In this document: positions 16,356 through 23,942 of the stretch, one piece after another
Layout: every line of letters begins with the position of its first letter
Position numbering within the stretch: the first letter of the stretch is position 1
DNA from: Actinomyces trachealis
GTDB taxonomy: Bacteria; Actinomycetota; Actinomycetes; Actinomycetales; Actinomycetaceae
NCBI RefSeq assembly: GCF_015711475.1
Contig: NZ_CP065027.1
Location: 434,001-498,000 of the forward strand
DNA: 64,000 nt
Reading direction: 5' to 3'
Notes under the pieces: generated by a model
Told to the model about the DNA's origin: nothing
Databases searched by the model: none
Seen by the model: only the letters and a program-made list of their open reading frames with translations
Position numbers and translations under genes: made by a program

Positions 16356-16419
16356 CCTGCGCCGCTCGGTCTGAGTGCGTCGGTCTCAGAACGTCGGGCG
16401 TTGGCCACGTGCGTAGCTG

Positions 16420-16431
16420 CTGACATGTCAG
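16420..16431. promoter_or_regulatory. Perfect palindrome, likely antitoxin operator
   Basis: CTGACATGTCAG is a perfect 12-bp palindrome just upstream of the TATAAT at 16437. A further TGACATG half-site lies downstream at 16452-16458, across the start codon region. This layout fits autorepression by the antitoxin. Confidence 0.6.
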
Positions 16432-16436
16432 TCAAG

Positions 16437-16442
16437 TATAAT
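16437..16442 (+). promoter_or_regulatory. Consensus -10 box of the toxin-antitoxin operon
   Basis: A perfect TATAAT, rare in this GC-rich DNA. Transcription would start about 16449, so the ATG at 16456 may be the real, leaderless start rather than the ATG at 16447. Confidence 0.6.
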
Positions 16443-16446
16443 TACC

Positions 16447-16758
16447 ATGCATGACATGACGTCCACGATGGAGCCTGCAACGATCACCGCGAGGGAGCTC
16501 AGCCGTCGCACCGGCGAAGTACTCAGCGCGGTTGCCTCTACTGGCACCCCTGTCACCGTCACGCTCGGCGGGGTCCCCCAGGCGACCATCGTTCCTGTGG
16601 GGAAGCATGAGTCGCATATCGACCGGATGATCCGTCAGGGCCGCATCGAACTCCCAAGCGGCGAATGGGAGAAAGGGGCGCGCCTGCCGTCACTCAGCCT
16701 GCCGGACGGTATGACCACTGACCAGATTCTTGACGAGGACCGACGGGATCGGTTCTGA
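16447..16758 (+). CDS. Type II antitoxin, Phd/YefM (prevent-host-death) family
   Basis: A 103-aa protein (100 aa if started at 16456). The N-terminal DNA-binding fold ITARELSRRTGEVLSAVASTGTPVTVTLGGVP is the Phd/YefM core, followed by ATIVPVG. The C-terminal half (ELPSGEWEKGARLPS...) is the variable toxin-wrapping tail. It should neutralise the PIN toxin encoded next, whose ATG overlaps this gene's TGA by one base, and repress its own promoter through the TGACATG elements. The pair is bordered by degraded genes, consistent with horizontal arrival. Confidence 0.88.
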   Translation: MHDMTSTMEPATITARELSRRTGEVLSAVASTGTPVTVTLGGVPQATIVPVGKHESHIDRMIRQGRIELPSGEWEKGARLPSLSLPDGMTTDQILDEDRRDRF

Positions 16759-17207
16759 TGCCCTATTACCTGGACACCTCCTTCGCGGGGATCGCCCTCT
16801 TCCCACAGCAAGGCCCACCAGAGCGACGCAATGAGTACGCGCGTGTGGGAAAGCGCGCCGCGAATATCATCCGATCCGCGCTCGATGACGCTGATCTGTA
16901 TTCATCGGCTCTCATCGACGTGGAACTCACCCACGTCGTTCATCACGCAGGGCTCCCATCGGCTAACATCGACAGCTTCCTGAGCTACCTGCGGCGAGTG
17001 CGTATCGACGCCGAGGTGATTCAACGGGCCAGAACCCTCACTAAAGCCCTCCGATCGCTCGACGCCATCCACCTCGCGAGCGCTCTCATTCTGGACTCCC
17101 CGACGGCTCCGGTGACGCTGTTGACCCACGACCGGCGCATGTCCATCGCCGCTGCGGCGCATGGGCTCACCGTTGTCGACCTCCTTGAGGATGACGCCGG
17201 GGCCTGA
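16758..17207 (+). CDS. PIN-domain ribonuclease toxin (VapC-like)
   Basis: A 149-aa PIN nuclease. The acidic metal-binding set is visible: D6 in YYLDTS, E55-56 in LIDVELTH, D near 93 in LRSLDAIHLASA, and D near 118 in LLTHDRRM. VapC-type toxins cut tRNA or rRNA when released from the antitoxin. The active site is intact, so the toxin is probably functional. It is co-translated with the antitoxin (TGATG junction). A small CCGTGGA/TCCACGG inverted repeat follows at 17232-17266. Confidence 0.88.
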   Translation: MPYYLDTSFAGIALFPQQGPPERRNEYARVGKRAANIIRSALDDADLYSSALIDVELTHVVHHAGLPSANIDSFLSYLRRVRIDAEVIQRARTLTKALRSLDAIHLASALILDSPTAPVTLLTHDRRMSIAAAAHGLTVVDLLEDDAGA

Positions 17208-17212
17208 TACCC

Positions 17213-17310
17213 CTGACGTGGGCGTTCAAACCCGTGGACGGCCATCGAATCAACCCCATCCACGGAGCCGATCTCGCGACCATGGTTGTCGATTGCGTCG
17301 AAGCCGGTGA
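17213..17310 (+). pseudogene. Fragment of an NAD(P)-binding epimerase/SDR gene
   Basis: Read from 17213, the frame gives WAFKPVDGHRINPIHGADLA followed by TMVVDCVEAG. The RINPIHGADLA core is characteristic of NAD(P)H-binding SDR/epimerase-like proteins. It has no start, and homologous sequence fades before the IS3 remnant. It is an internal piece of a gene left by rearrangement, not obviously part of the SDR that follows. Confidence 0.5.
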
Positions 17311-17364
17311 CGCTGGGCAGGGACTGGAGTGCTCGGCGTTTTCGGACTGTGGTTGTTGTGTTGA

Positions 17365-17421
17365 TTAGGCTGCTTTCTGGTTTCCTAGGAGTTCGTGTTC
17401 AACTTCGTTAGGTGTGCGATA
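17365..17421 (-). pseudogene. C-terminal remnant of an IS3-family transposase
   Basis: On the minus strand the last 18 codons read YRTPNEVEHELLGNQKAA and stop at 17367-17365. This is the usual C-terminus of IS3-type OrfB transposases (xxYRTPxEVE...). A TGA lies in frame just upstream. The rest of the element is missing, cut at the point where the SDR gene begins, so the junction near 17421 is probably an IS-mediated breakpoint. Confidence 0.65.
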
Positions 17422-17430
17422 TCATATGGT

Positions 17431-18207
17431 ATGAATCAGTCAAGAGTAGCCCTCGTCACAGGTGTCTCTCGGCGCGGCGGAATAGGTTTCGCCGTTGCTT
17501 CTCGATTGGCGGCGCGCGGGTTTGATCTTGTTCTCGCCCATCACGCACCGCACGATGCCGATCAACCGTGGGGCGCGGATGATGTTGACGCAGTCGTGTC
17601 GACCATTCGCAACCAGATGGAGCCTGGGCGGAGAGTTGAGGCGTTCGGTGGAGATCTTGCGGAACCCGATGCGCCAGCCCGTCTGGTCGGCGAGGCGCGG
17701 ACCGCGTTTGGTCATGTCGACGTCTTGGTCGCCAACCATGCTCGCTCCGGGGGCGACGGGCCCCTGCTCGCGCAAACGTGTGCGTCCCTGGATGAGCATT
17801 GGGCCGTCAACGCCCGATCCACCCTTCTGCTCTGCAAGGAATTCGCAGCTCAGCACGACGGCCGTCCGGGCGGTCGAATCGTCATGATGACCTCAGGGCA
17901 GAACCTTGGGCCCATGCCCGGCGAGGTTGCCTACGGGGCGTCCAAGGCTGCCCTGGTTGGCATCCTCGCGACCTTGGCACACGAACTAGCTCCGCGGGGT
18001 ATCACGGTCAATTGCGTCAACCCGGGACCGGTCGATACAGACTCCTATGTGACGGACGAACTCCGCCAGATGCTGGCGGATCGCTTCCCGTTTGGTCGGT
18101 GGGGCGAGCCTGATGATCCGGCGCGCCTGATCGACTGGCTGGTGTCCGACGACGGCAGGTGGGTCACCGGTCAGGTGATCAACAGTGAGGGTGGTTTCAT
18201 TCGGTGA
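17431..18207 (+). CDS. SDR-family oxidoreductase (FabG-like)
   Basis: A 258-aa classical short-chain dehydrogenase. The cofactor loop is TGVSRRGGIGFAVA (residues 8-21), the NNAG-equivalent is ANHARSG, the catalytic serine is in MMTSGQ, and the YxxxK pair is in AYGASKAAL. NPGPVDTD follows. All key residues are present. The start ATG at 17431 has no ribosome site, but TATCAT at 17420-17425 would give an almost leaderless transcript; that box lies at the end of the IS3 remnant, so the element may have supplied the promoter. Substrate unknown. It is surrounded by debris and probably acquired. Confidence 0.85.
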   Translation: MNQSRVALVTGVSRRGGIGFAVASRLAARGFDLVLAHHAPHDADQPWGADDVDAVVSTIRNQMEPGRRVEAFGGDLAEPDAPARLVGEARTAFGHVDVLVANHARSGGDGPLLAQTCASLDEHWAVNARSTLLLCKEFAAQHDGRPGGRIVMMTSGQNLGPMPGEVAYGASKAALVGILATLAHELAPRGITVNCVNPGPVDTDSYVTDELRQMLADRFPFGRWGEPDDPARLIDWLVSDDGRWVTGQVINSEGGFIR

Positions 18208-18725
18208 CGATTGCGCCCCATCAGCGCAAGCCGTCGGCGCTGGAGATGTGGCATGCAACCCCGACCGGGGTCCTCACCGTAATCCATCAGTCGTCGCGGG
18301 GCACATAGGGAGCGCAGCCCTACGGGGCTCGCCCCAATTGAGGGTGTAGGTGAGGTGGGATTCCTCTGGCCTGGAGCAGGTTGGGGGTGGTGTAGGCGAT
18401 TACTGGCATGTCCAGGCGGGCTCTGGCTGGGGGTGTTCGTGTGGTTGTTGTTGAGCGGGTTTGGGGGTTCGTGGGGCGTGCGGTTCTTTATTATCGTGTG
18501 CATGATGTTGGGTCGGCGGCGTGTTAAGTATGTGACTGCGGTGTTGTGATGCTTTTTTTGGCTTGTTTGCGCTCGTGGTATGCCCGTGACCGTGGGTCGT
18601 GGCATGACGTGTCCCGCGCGGATTGGAACAGAGCGTTCTTTTTGTTGGCCTGGGTAGGGAACTCACCCCGCACCACTCACCCTCAATCGCGATGAGCCTG
18701 ATTGGGGTGATCCTGGCGTGGGCGG
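18208..18725. other. Degraded spacer with no supportable gene
   Basis: This stretch has lower GC and many T-rich runs. Two short plus-strand frames look partly protein-like but have no recognisable start or family: one ends FIIVCMMLGRRRVKYVTAVL at 18549, the other (18549-18693) contains RSWYARDRGSWHDVSRADWN. An imperfect inverted repeat sharing ATTGAGGGTG lies at about 18333-18360 and 18665-18690 and may mark ends of a decayed element. I assign no function. Confidence 0.4.
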
Positions 18726-19225
18726 CTAGGTGTCCTGGGGTGGGGAAGCGGAGATGTTGCCAGTGGTCAGGAGGATCTGGGCTGTGGTCTTGGCCCCGGC
18801 TCCTGGCTTGGAGGTCAAGACTGTGGAAAGAGGGAAGCCATTGGCCAGTTTGTCGGTCTTGCTGGCGACGATGTTCTGCTGCTGCTTGAGTTCCTTGATC
18901 TGTGCCGCGATCGTTGGGGTGACGAGTTCGGCCGTGGTAGTACCAGGGAGCGTGATGGTCTGCTCAGACAACGCGGTGAAGACTTGGTTGATAAGCGGGT
19001 CGAGGGTTTTGCGGTTGTGGTTGCGTGCTTACCGCTTGACCTTGGTCTTCCCCGCAGCCGTGAGTCCAGCTGGCCCGTGATAGTGGATGAACAGTTCCAG
19101 CACAAACCGTTCGGGTAAGGACAGCACCAGGAAAGACACGCTCCCCTTGATGGTGTCAGAGCGCATCGGTGATGAGTGGACTTGCCGACATCAAGTCCGA
19201 GTGTGATGGCGTATTCGGTTGTCAT
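18726..19225 (-). pseudogene. IS110-family transposase, internally deleted and frameshifted
   Basis: The minus-strand ATG at 19225 begins MTTEYAITLGLDVGKSTHH, the RuvC-like first catalytic-aspartate block of IS110 (DEDD) transposases. After a frame change comes RFVLELFIHYHGPAGLTAAG, ending at a stop at 19029-19031. A third frame then gives LINQVFTALSEQTITLPGTT and the C-terminal LTSKPGAGAKTTAQILL serine-domain motif, ending at 18726. Roughly 165 codons remain of about 400. Most of the middle and the extreme C-terminus are gone, so it cannot be active. Confidence 0.85.
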
Positions 19226-19436
19226 GACAGACCCCTCCACCTGCTATATCCCCGGTCGCCGGTATCATGACACTCGATGCTGGCACCCACGTTACCAAGA
19301 GACCTCAACCAGAGTCGGGCCGTGTCCCTACTTAGCAATCAACGCGTGTCCTGGACTCCGGGCAGCAACACCCCGGATCATCGGTGACAGGGCAAAACAG
19401 CCATACCAGGATCAGCAACCAGACCCTGGTGAGAAC
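19226..19436 (-). ncRNA. Remnant of the IS110 non-coding end (possible bridge-RNA region)
   Basis: Active IS110 elements carry a structured guide (bridge) RNA in the non-coding end upstream of the transposase. This roughly 200-bp stretch directly upstream of the relic ATG has no ORF. It holds several short stems (for example CCCGGAGTCC near 19350-19360), and its position fits that role. Assignment is by position and general character only; with the transposase broken it has no partner here. Confidence 0.35.
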
Positions 19437-19774
19437 CTACCAATAAATGTAACGGGGTTGGCGGGTGATGCCTGAGCCTTTGGCCAGTAGGCGGGTCACC
19501 TGGGTGCGTGTGACCGTGACCGGGCTAGCCGGGGCAGGCCCTTGGGTGGCAGGCGCCCCCTTTCTGGGCAGGCAGGTGCCATACAGCTGGATGAACACCT
19601 CAGGCTCATCGGAGTGAGCACAGCGCCCCACCAAAGCCTGATTCCAAGACACAAACGAATCAAGAAACGACACCTCAGGTTCAGCGTAGGTGCCTTCGTC
19701 ATACCCAATCTGCTGCACTGGCAGGCCGACCTCACGACCGATGAGCCGGTGCTAGTTGTTGTCTCGATCATCAT
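19437..19774 (-). pseudogene. Broken gene of unknown family, truncated by the IS110 element
   Basis: The minus-strand ATG at 19774 has an excellent AGGAGG site and starts MMIETTTSTG. The protein-like part lies in another frame: RLIGREVGLPVQQIGYDEGT, then AEPEVSFLDSFVSWNQALVG and PEVFIQLYGTC. It ends SGITRQPRYIYW at 19437, where the last residues appear to come from IS sequence. I therefore read a frameshift near the start and a 3' truncation by the IS110 insertion. No family recognised. Confidence 0.45.
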
Positions 19775-19910
19775 GACTCCTCCTGCCCTGCCGGGCGATG
19801 GAGCCACTTACACCGTTTCTCTGACAGACCCGGATCAGGGGGCAGGCCAGCATCATCACCAACCCGAGCACCACAACCAGCCAGACCCCAGGGAAGAGCC
19901 CAACCAGCAA
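19752..19910 (-). CDS. Possible small membrane protein ahead of the broken gene
   Basis: From a TTG at 19910 a 52-codon frame reads LLVGLFPGVWLVVVLGLVMM, giving one clear transmembrane helix. A basic tail (RQGRRSHDDRDNN) follows, with the stop at 19752. It overlaps the ATG of the broken gene at 19774. No good ribosome site was seen for the TTG, and the stretch may itself be the tail of a lost gene. The rest of 19911-19968 is spacer before the deaminase stop. Confidence 0.3.
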   Translation of the reverse strand: MLVGLFPGVWLVVVLGLVMMLACPLIRVCQRNGVSGSIARQGRRSHDDRDNN

Positions 19911-19968
19911 GCACCAGAAACCAGGCTACCGGCCCCACCACCCAAAACAGAGCCCTGTGGACAAGCGC

Positions 19969-21039
19969 CTAGGCGCTGGCACAGGCTTCCGCAGAGGCCT
20001 CGCTCCGGCCAGTTGGGCCCATGTCATCAGCGGCCAGCCACGCGTCCACCTCGGCCAGCCAACGCCGTTTGGACTCCTCACTAGCTAGCGACGCCCGGAT
20101 CGACCCGCGCGCCAACCCAGCCAGTGCCGCGTCATCCATCCCCTGCGCTCGCGCGATCGCGTACTGGTCTACCAGCCGCGACTGGAACAACAACGGGTCA
20201 TCCGCCCCCAGCGCCACCTGCGCTCCGTGCTCCAGTAGCGTCCCCAGCGGCACGTCGCCAGGCTCGTGGTACACCCCTAGGCACACATTGGACGCTGGGC
20301 ACACCTCCAGGCTGATGCCCGAATCCACCACCGCATCCAGCAGTGCCGGGTCCTCGCTTAACCGCACCCCGTGACCCAGACGCGTCGGCCCCAAGGCAGA
20401 CACCACCTCCCGCACATGCGTCGGCCCCAACAGTTCCCCGCCGTGCGGCAGCGAGGCCAACCCGGCCCGTCGCGCAATCGCAAAAGCTGGCCCCCAGGAC
20501 GCCGTGTCTCCGGCCCGCTCATCGTTGGAGAGACCAAAGCCCACCACATCGCCAGCGCCGTCGCCCGCGTGCCGCACAGCCAGCCGCGCCAGCGTCCGCG
20601 CGTCCAGGGGGTGGCGCATGCGGGAGGCCGCCACCACCACCGCCACTTCCACTCCAGTGAGCACGGTGGCCTGCTGTGCGGCATCCAGAATGATCTCTAG
20701 CGCCGGGGTTATCCCACCCACATAGGGTGCGTAAGACGTCGGGTCCACCTGGATTTCCAGCCGCCGCGAACTCTCAGCGGCGTCGTCCAAAGCGGCCTCC
20801 AGCACCAGGCGACGCATGACCTCCTCGCTGCGAACTAGCGCGCGGGCTGTGTCATAGGAGCGTTGGAAACGGAACCAGCCGCGGTGGTCGGCAGGCACGC
20901 GCAGCGGGTCGCCGTCGATAAACGACGACGGCAGGCGGGTGCGTGTGGCGGAAGCAAGCTCCACCAGCGTGTCCAGACGCATTGAACCTGTGAAGTGTAG
21001 GTGCAGGTGCGCTTTGGGCAGCTTGGCGAGGTCGCGCAT
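19969..21039 (-). CDS. add: Adenosine deaminase
   Basis: A 356-aa amidohydrolase converting adenosine or deoxyadenosine to inosine in purine salvage. The metal-binding HLHLHFTGS lies near residue 9. SLPHGGELLGP carries the catalytic His-Glu (the family HAGE appears here as HGGE), TRLGHGVRL holds another ligand, EVCPASN is present, and the metal aspartate is in LGADDPLL. I chose ATG 21039 because the 34 residues encoded upstream are not enzyme-like, and CACAAT lies six bases before it (possible leaderless -10). The C-terminal 25 residues are low-complexity. It diverges from the next gene. Confidence 0.9.
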   Translation of the reverse strand: MRDLAKLPKAHLHLHFTGSMRLDTLVELASATRTRLPSSFIDGDPLRVPADHRGWFRFQRSYDTARALVRSEEVMRRLVLEAALDDAAESSRRLEIQVDPTSYAPYVGGITPALEIILDAAQQATVLTGVEVAVVVAASRMRHPLDARTLARLAVRHAGDGAGDVVGFGLSNDERAGDTASWGPAFAIARRAGLASLPHGGELLGPTHVREVVSALGPTRLGHGVRLSEDPALLDAVVDSGISLEVCPASNVCLGVYHEPGDVPLGTLLEHGAQVALGADDPLLFQSRLVDQYAIARAQGMDDAALAGLARGSIRASLASEESKRRWLAEVDAWLAADDMGPTGRSEASAEACASA

Positions 21040-21170
21040 GGCGGGATTGTGCCATGTTGCCCATTGGTTGCTTCGCCATGCGCGTACTGGCGCCAGCCGG
21101 GGCGGCCCACGGGTACGAGAGCCCATGCATGTGCCGCGCATTTGCCCGTTAGTAGGGCAGACTTGTCTCT

Positions 21171-22433
21171 ATGGACAATGCGCTGGCTGGTCGAGAGGCA
21201 GGGGACGTCTCCCTGCTCACGGGTCCACGTGCTGCATCTGTGCTGGCCGCAGCGCTAGCGCCTTCCCGCCAGACCTTGGTCTCCTGGCGCGTCCACTCCG
21301 TACACCACCGACCCGGCGCCGGTGTCTCCGTGGGGTACACGGCGCTGGTGGACTTCCCGGAGGGCTACCGCGCCACTGAGTACCTGTTCGCGACGACGGC
21401 GCGCCTGTCCAACCCCAACTCGCCACACCTGGTGCGCGTGGCCCCCACTGGCGGCTCCGGCCCCACCATTCACGTTTGGCGCCACCCGGATGACCCTGAA
21501 CTGCCTGCCCTGACCGTGGCCTGTACCCCCTCCGCCCTGGGGCAGCGCCTGGGCGCCCAGGTGCGCGTGGAGGTGGTGGTCTATCGGCCCACTCGCCGCG
21601 CGGTGCTGCGCGTCACCTATCCGGACAACTCCACCGCATACGCGAAAGTGCTGCGTCCTTCGCAGGCCCGCCCCTTTGTGCAGCGCCACCGGCTCCTGGA
21701 GATCGCGAACGTCCCGGCACCGCGCATCCTGCGGGAGGACCAGGACGGCTTCGTACTGATCTCCACCGGCCTGGGCACGCCCCTTTCTGGCCTGCTGGCT
21801 GCCGGTATGGATGAGGCTAAGGCCACCCGTGTTTTCGGCTCCCTGACCAGCCTGCTGGACTCTCTGCCCGCCGACGCCGTCCAGCTGCCGCGGCGCCCGG
21901 CTTGGTCTGAGCGCGTGCGCCATTACGCGCATGCCGCTGCCACCGTGCTCCCGCAGTGTGCCGCCCGCACGCGGGCTGTGGCCGACGGCGTCGTGGAACT
22001 CATGGCGCGCACAGACCCAGGACCGGTGGTGCCGGTACACGGCGACTTCTACGAGGCGAATGTCCTGATGGATGGGGAGAAGGTAGCCTGCCTGCTGGAT
22101 GTCGACTCTCTGGGGCCGGGCCACCGCGTGGATGACTTGGCCTGCCTGCTGGGGCACGTCAGCATCCTGGATCACCTGGCGCCCGCCTCCTACCCTTACC
22201 TGCGCCCGGCGGTGGACACTTGGACGCGACTGGCGGGCTTGCAGGCGGATCCGGTTGCGCTGCGCGCCCGCTGTGCCGGGGTGGTGCTCTCGCTGGTGGC
22301 GGGGGCGCGCCGCGAGGACGGTGGCGCCTGGCGGGCCGACGCCGAAGGTCGCCTGGCTCGCGCCGAACTGTGGCTAGCTGAAGCCCGTGAGATCGACACG
22401 CGCCGTGCCCCGCACTCCACCCCCGTTGTCTGA
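21171..22433 (+). CDS. APH-fold phosphotransferase-family protein
   Basis: A 420-aa protein. The C-terminal half carries the aminoglycoside-phosphotransferase-type catalytic loop HGDFYEANVL (about residues 292-301) and the metal-binding DVDSLGPGHRVDDLA. TAYAKVLRP near residue 158 is the ATP-lysine strand. The N-terminal about 130 residues resemble the cap found before kinase domains in actinobacterial maltokinase-like or homoserine-kinase-like proteins. The substrate is unknown and need not be an antibiotic; chromosomal copies usually act on sugars or small metabolites. No ribosome site precedes the ATG, which may be leaderless. Confidence 0.82.
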   Translation: MDNALAGREAGDVSLLTGPRAASVLAAALAPSRQTLVSWRVHSVHHRPGAGVSVGYTALVDFPEGYRATEYLFATTARLSNPNSPHLVRVAPTGGSGPTIHVWRHPDDPELPALTVACTPSALGQRLGAQVRVEVVVYRPTRRAVLRVTYPDNSTAYAKVLRPSQARPFVQRHRLLEIANVPAPRILREDQDGFVLISTGLGTPLSGLLAAGMDEAKATRVFGSLTSLLDSLPADAVQLPRRPAWSERVRHYAHAAATVLPQCAARTRAVADGVVELMARTDPGPVVPVHGDFYEANVLMDGEKVACLLDVDSLGPGHRVDDLACLLGHVSILDHLAPASYPYLRPAVDTWTRLAGLQADPVALRARCAGVVLSLVAGARREDGGAWRADAEGRLARAELWLAEAREIDTRRAPHSTPVV

Positions 22434-22503
22434 GACATGATTCTCTGAGACCTAAGGGGATCGAAGGTTTGGTTGATCTCCGGGCCAACTCAGCTCGCGC
22501 CGC

Positions 22504-23715
22504 TTACTGCACCTCGGCCAGGAGCTTCTGCATGCGGCCTACGCCCTCGGTGATGGCCTCGTCGCTGGTCGCGTAGGACAGGCGCAGGTAGCCGGAACGC
22601 CCGAAAGCCTCACCAGGCACTACGGCCACCTCAACGTGCTCCAGGATCACGTCAGCCAGGGTGATAGACGAGTCGATCAGGCGGCCGCGCAGGGTCTTGC
22701 CTATCAGCCCCTCCGTGCTGGGGTAGGCGTAGAAGGCGCCCTTCGGTGTTGGCACCACTAGGCCCTGGATGCTGGAGAGCATCTCCACCATCAGCTTGCG
22801 GCGTCGGTCAAAGGCCTGTCGCATCTGGGCGACGGCTGACAGGTCGCCGCTGACGGCGGCCAGGGCCGCGTGCTGGGCCACGTTGGCGACGTTGCTGGTC
22901 ATGTGGGACTGCAAGTTGGTGGCAGCCTTGATGATGTCGGAGGGGCCGATCATCCAGCCCACCCGCCAACCGGTCATGGCATAGGTCTTAGCCACCCCGT
23001 TGAGGACCAGGGTCTGGTCGGCCAACTCTGGCACTAGTTTGACGATGTGGGCGCTCTGTGCACCATCGTAGAGCAGATGCTCGTAGATCTCGTCGGAGAT
23101 GACCCAGATGCCGTGTTCCACGGCCCACTGGCCGATGACGATGAGTTCTTCTGGCGTGTATACGGAGCCGGTGGGGTTGGAGGGGGAGCAAATCAAGACA
23201 GCCTTGGTGCGTTCGCTGCGGGCGGCCTCCAGTTGCTCCACGGTGACCTTGTAGTCCTGGTCTGCACCAGCGAAGACCTCCACCGGGGTGCCGCCAGCCA
23301 GGCGGACGCACTCGGGGTAGGTGACCCAGTAGGGAGCGGGCAGGATGACCTCGTCACCGGGGTCCAGCAGCGCGGCGAAGGCCTCGAACACCGCCTGCTT
23401 GCCACCGTTGGTGACAATGATGTCGTCGGGGGAGACCTCGTAGCCGGAGTCCCGGAGGGTCTTGCTAGCGATGGTCTCGCGCAGGGCCGGTAGGCCCTTG
23501 GCGGGGGTGTACTTGTGGTTGGCCGGGTCTTTGGCGGCGGCAATGGCGGCCTCGACGATGTAGTCGGGGGTCGCGAAGTCGGGCTCGCCAGCGCCGAAGC
23601 CGATGACCGGATGGCCAGCAGCCTTGAGCGCCTTAGCTTTGGAGTCGACAACTAGGGTAGCGGAAGGGGAGATTGCGGCTAGACGGGCTGAGACCCGCTT
23701 AGTTGGTGTGCTCAC
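22504..23715 (-). CDS. Pyridoxal-phosphate aminotransferase (aspartate aminotransferase-like, class I/II)
   Basis: A 403-aa fold-type I aminotransferase. [17 protein letters not shown] near residue 40, [11 protein letters not shown] (PLP phosphate contact), [28 protein letters not shown] with the PLP aspartate/tyrosine, and the Schiff-base lysine in [16 protein letters not shown] are all present. RLSYATSD near the end holds the carboxylate-binding arginine. The pattern fits aspartate/tyrosine/aromatic aminotransferases of subgroup I-gamma. The start is GTG at 23715. The upstream spacer holds two AAAGTGC palindromic motifs. Confidence 0.93.
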   Translation of the reverse strand: MSTPTKRVSARLAAISPSATLVVDSKAKALKAAGHPVIGFGAGEPDFATPDYIVEAAIAAAKDPANHKYTPAKGLPALRETIASKTLRDSGYEVSPDDIIVTNGGKQAVFEAFAALLDPGDEVILPAPYWVTYPECVRLAGGTPVEVFAGADQDYKVTVEQLEAARSERTKAVLICSPSNPTGSVYTPEELIVIGQWAVEHGIWVISDEIYEHLLYDGAQSAHIVKLVPELADQTLVLNGVAKTYAMTGWRVGWMIGPSDIIKAATNLQSHMTSNVANVAQHAALAAVSGDLSAVAQMRQAFDRRRKLMVEMLSSIQGLVVPTPKGAFYAYPSTEGLIGKTLRGRLIDSSITLADVILEHVEVAVVPGEAFGRSGYLRLSYATSDEAITEGVGRMQKLLAEVQ

Positions 23716-23799
23716 AGGTCCATAGTTCCATTCCGCGCCGTCACATGCCTGTGATGTTCATGTCGGTGTGGTCTGGCGTCAGCAGTGGCTCGGTGTCGG

Positions 23800-23814
23800 A
23801 AAGTGCAGCACTTT
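23800..23814. repeat. Perfect palindrome AAAGTGC-A-GCACTTT
   Basis: A 7-1-7 perfect inverted repeat lying 85 bp upstream of the aminotransferase GTG on that gene's strand. It is a candidate operator or a dispersed palindromic element. Confidence 0.7.
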
Positions 23815-23894
23815 GAGGCGCCCGGTCAGCTAGCTGCCGGAAGAGTCGTTGGAATCGTGCGGTTTTGCGAGGGTTGGTCTGTCTGCCGGTGCTG

Positions 23895-23919
23895 AAAGTG
23901 CTGCAAAACGCGACACTTT
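23895..23919. repeat. Related imperfect palindrome AAAGTGCTGC...GCGACACTTT
   Basis: It shares the AAAGTGC arm with the palindrome about 95 bp away, but has a longer centre (AAAAC) and two arm mismatches. It begins about 25 bp past the stop of the DUF4862-type gene and could also serve as its terminator. Confidence 0.55.
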
Positions 23920-23942
23920 TTCTTCAACTCAATCGTGCGGTC

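Noticed and set aside
18355..18549. 64-codon plus-strand frame with a hydrophobic stretch
   Set aside because: Trp/Gly-rich, no ribosome site, sits in degraded spacer; described only as unassigned sequence.
21171..22433. Aminoglycoside resistance gene
   Set aside because: Only the general APH fold motifs are present; the N-terminal half and chromosomal setting do not fit known resistance enzymes.
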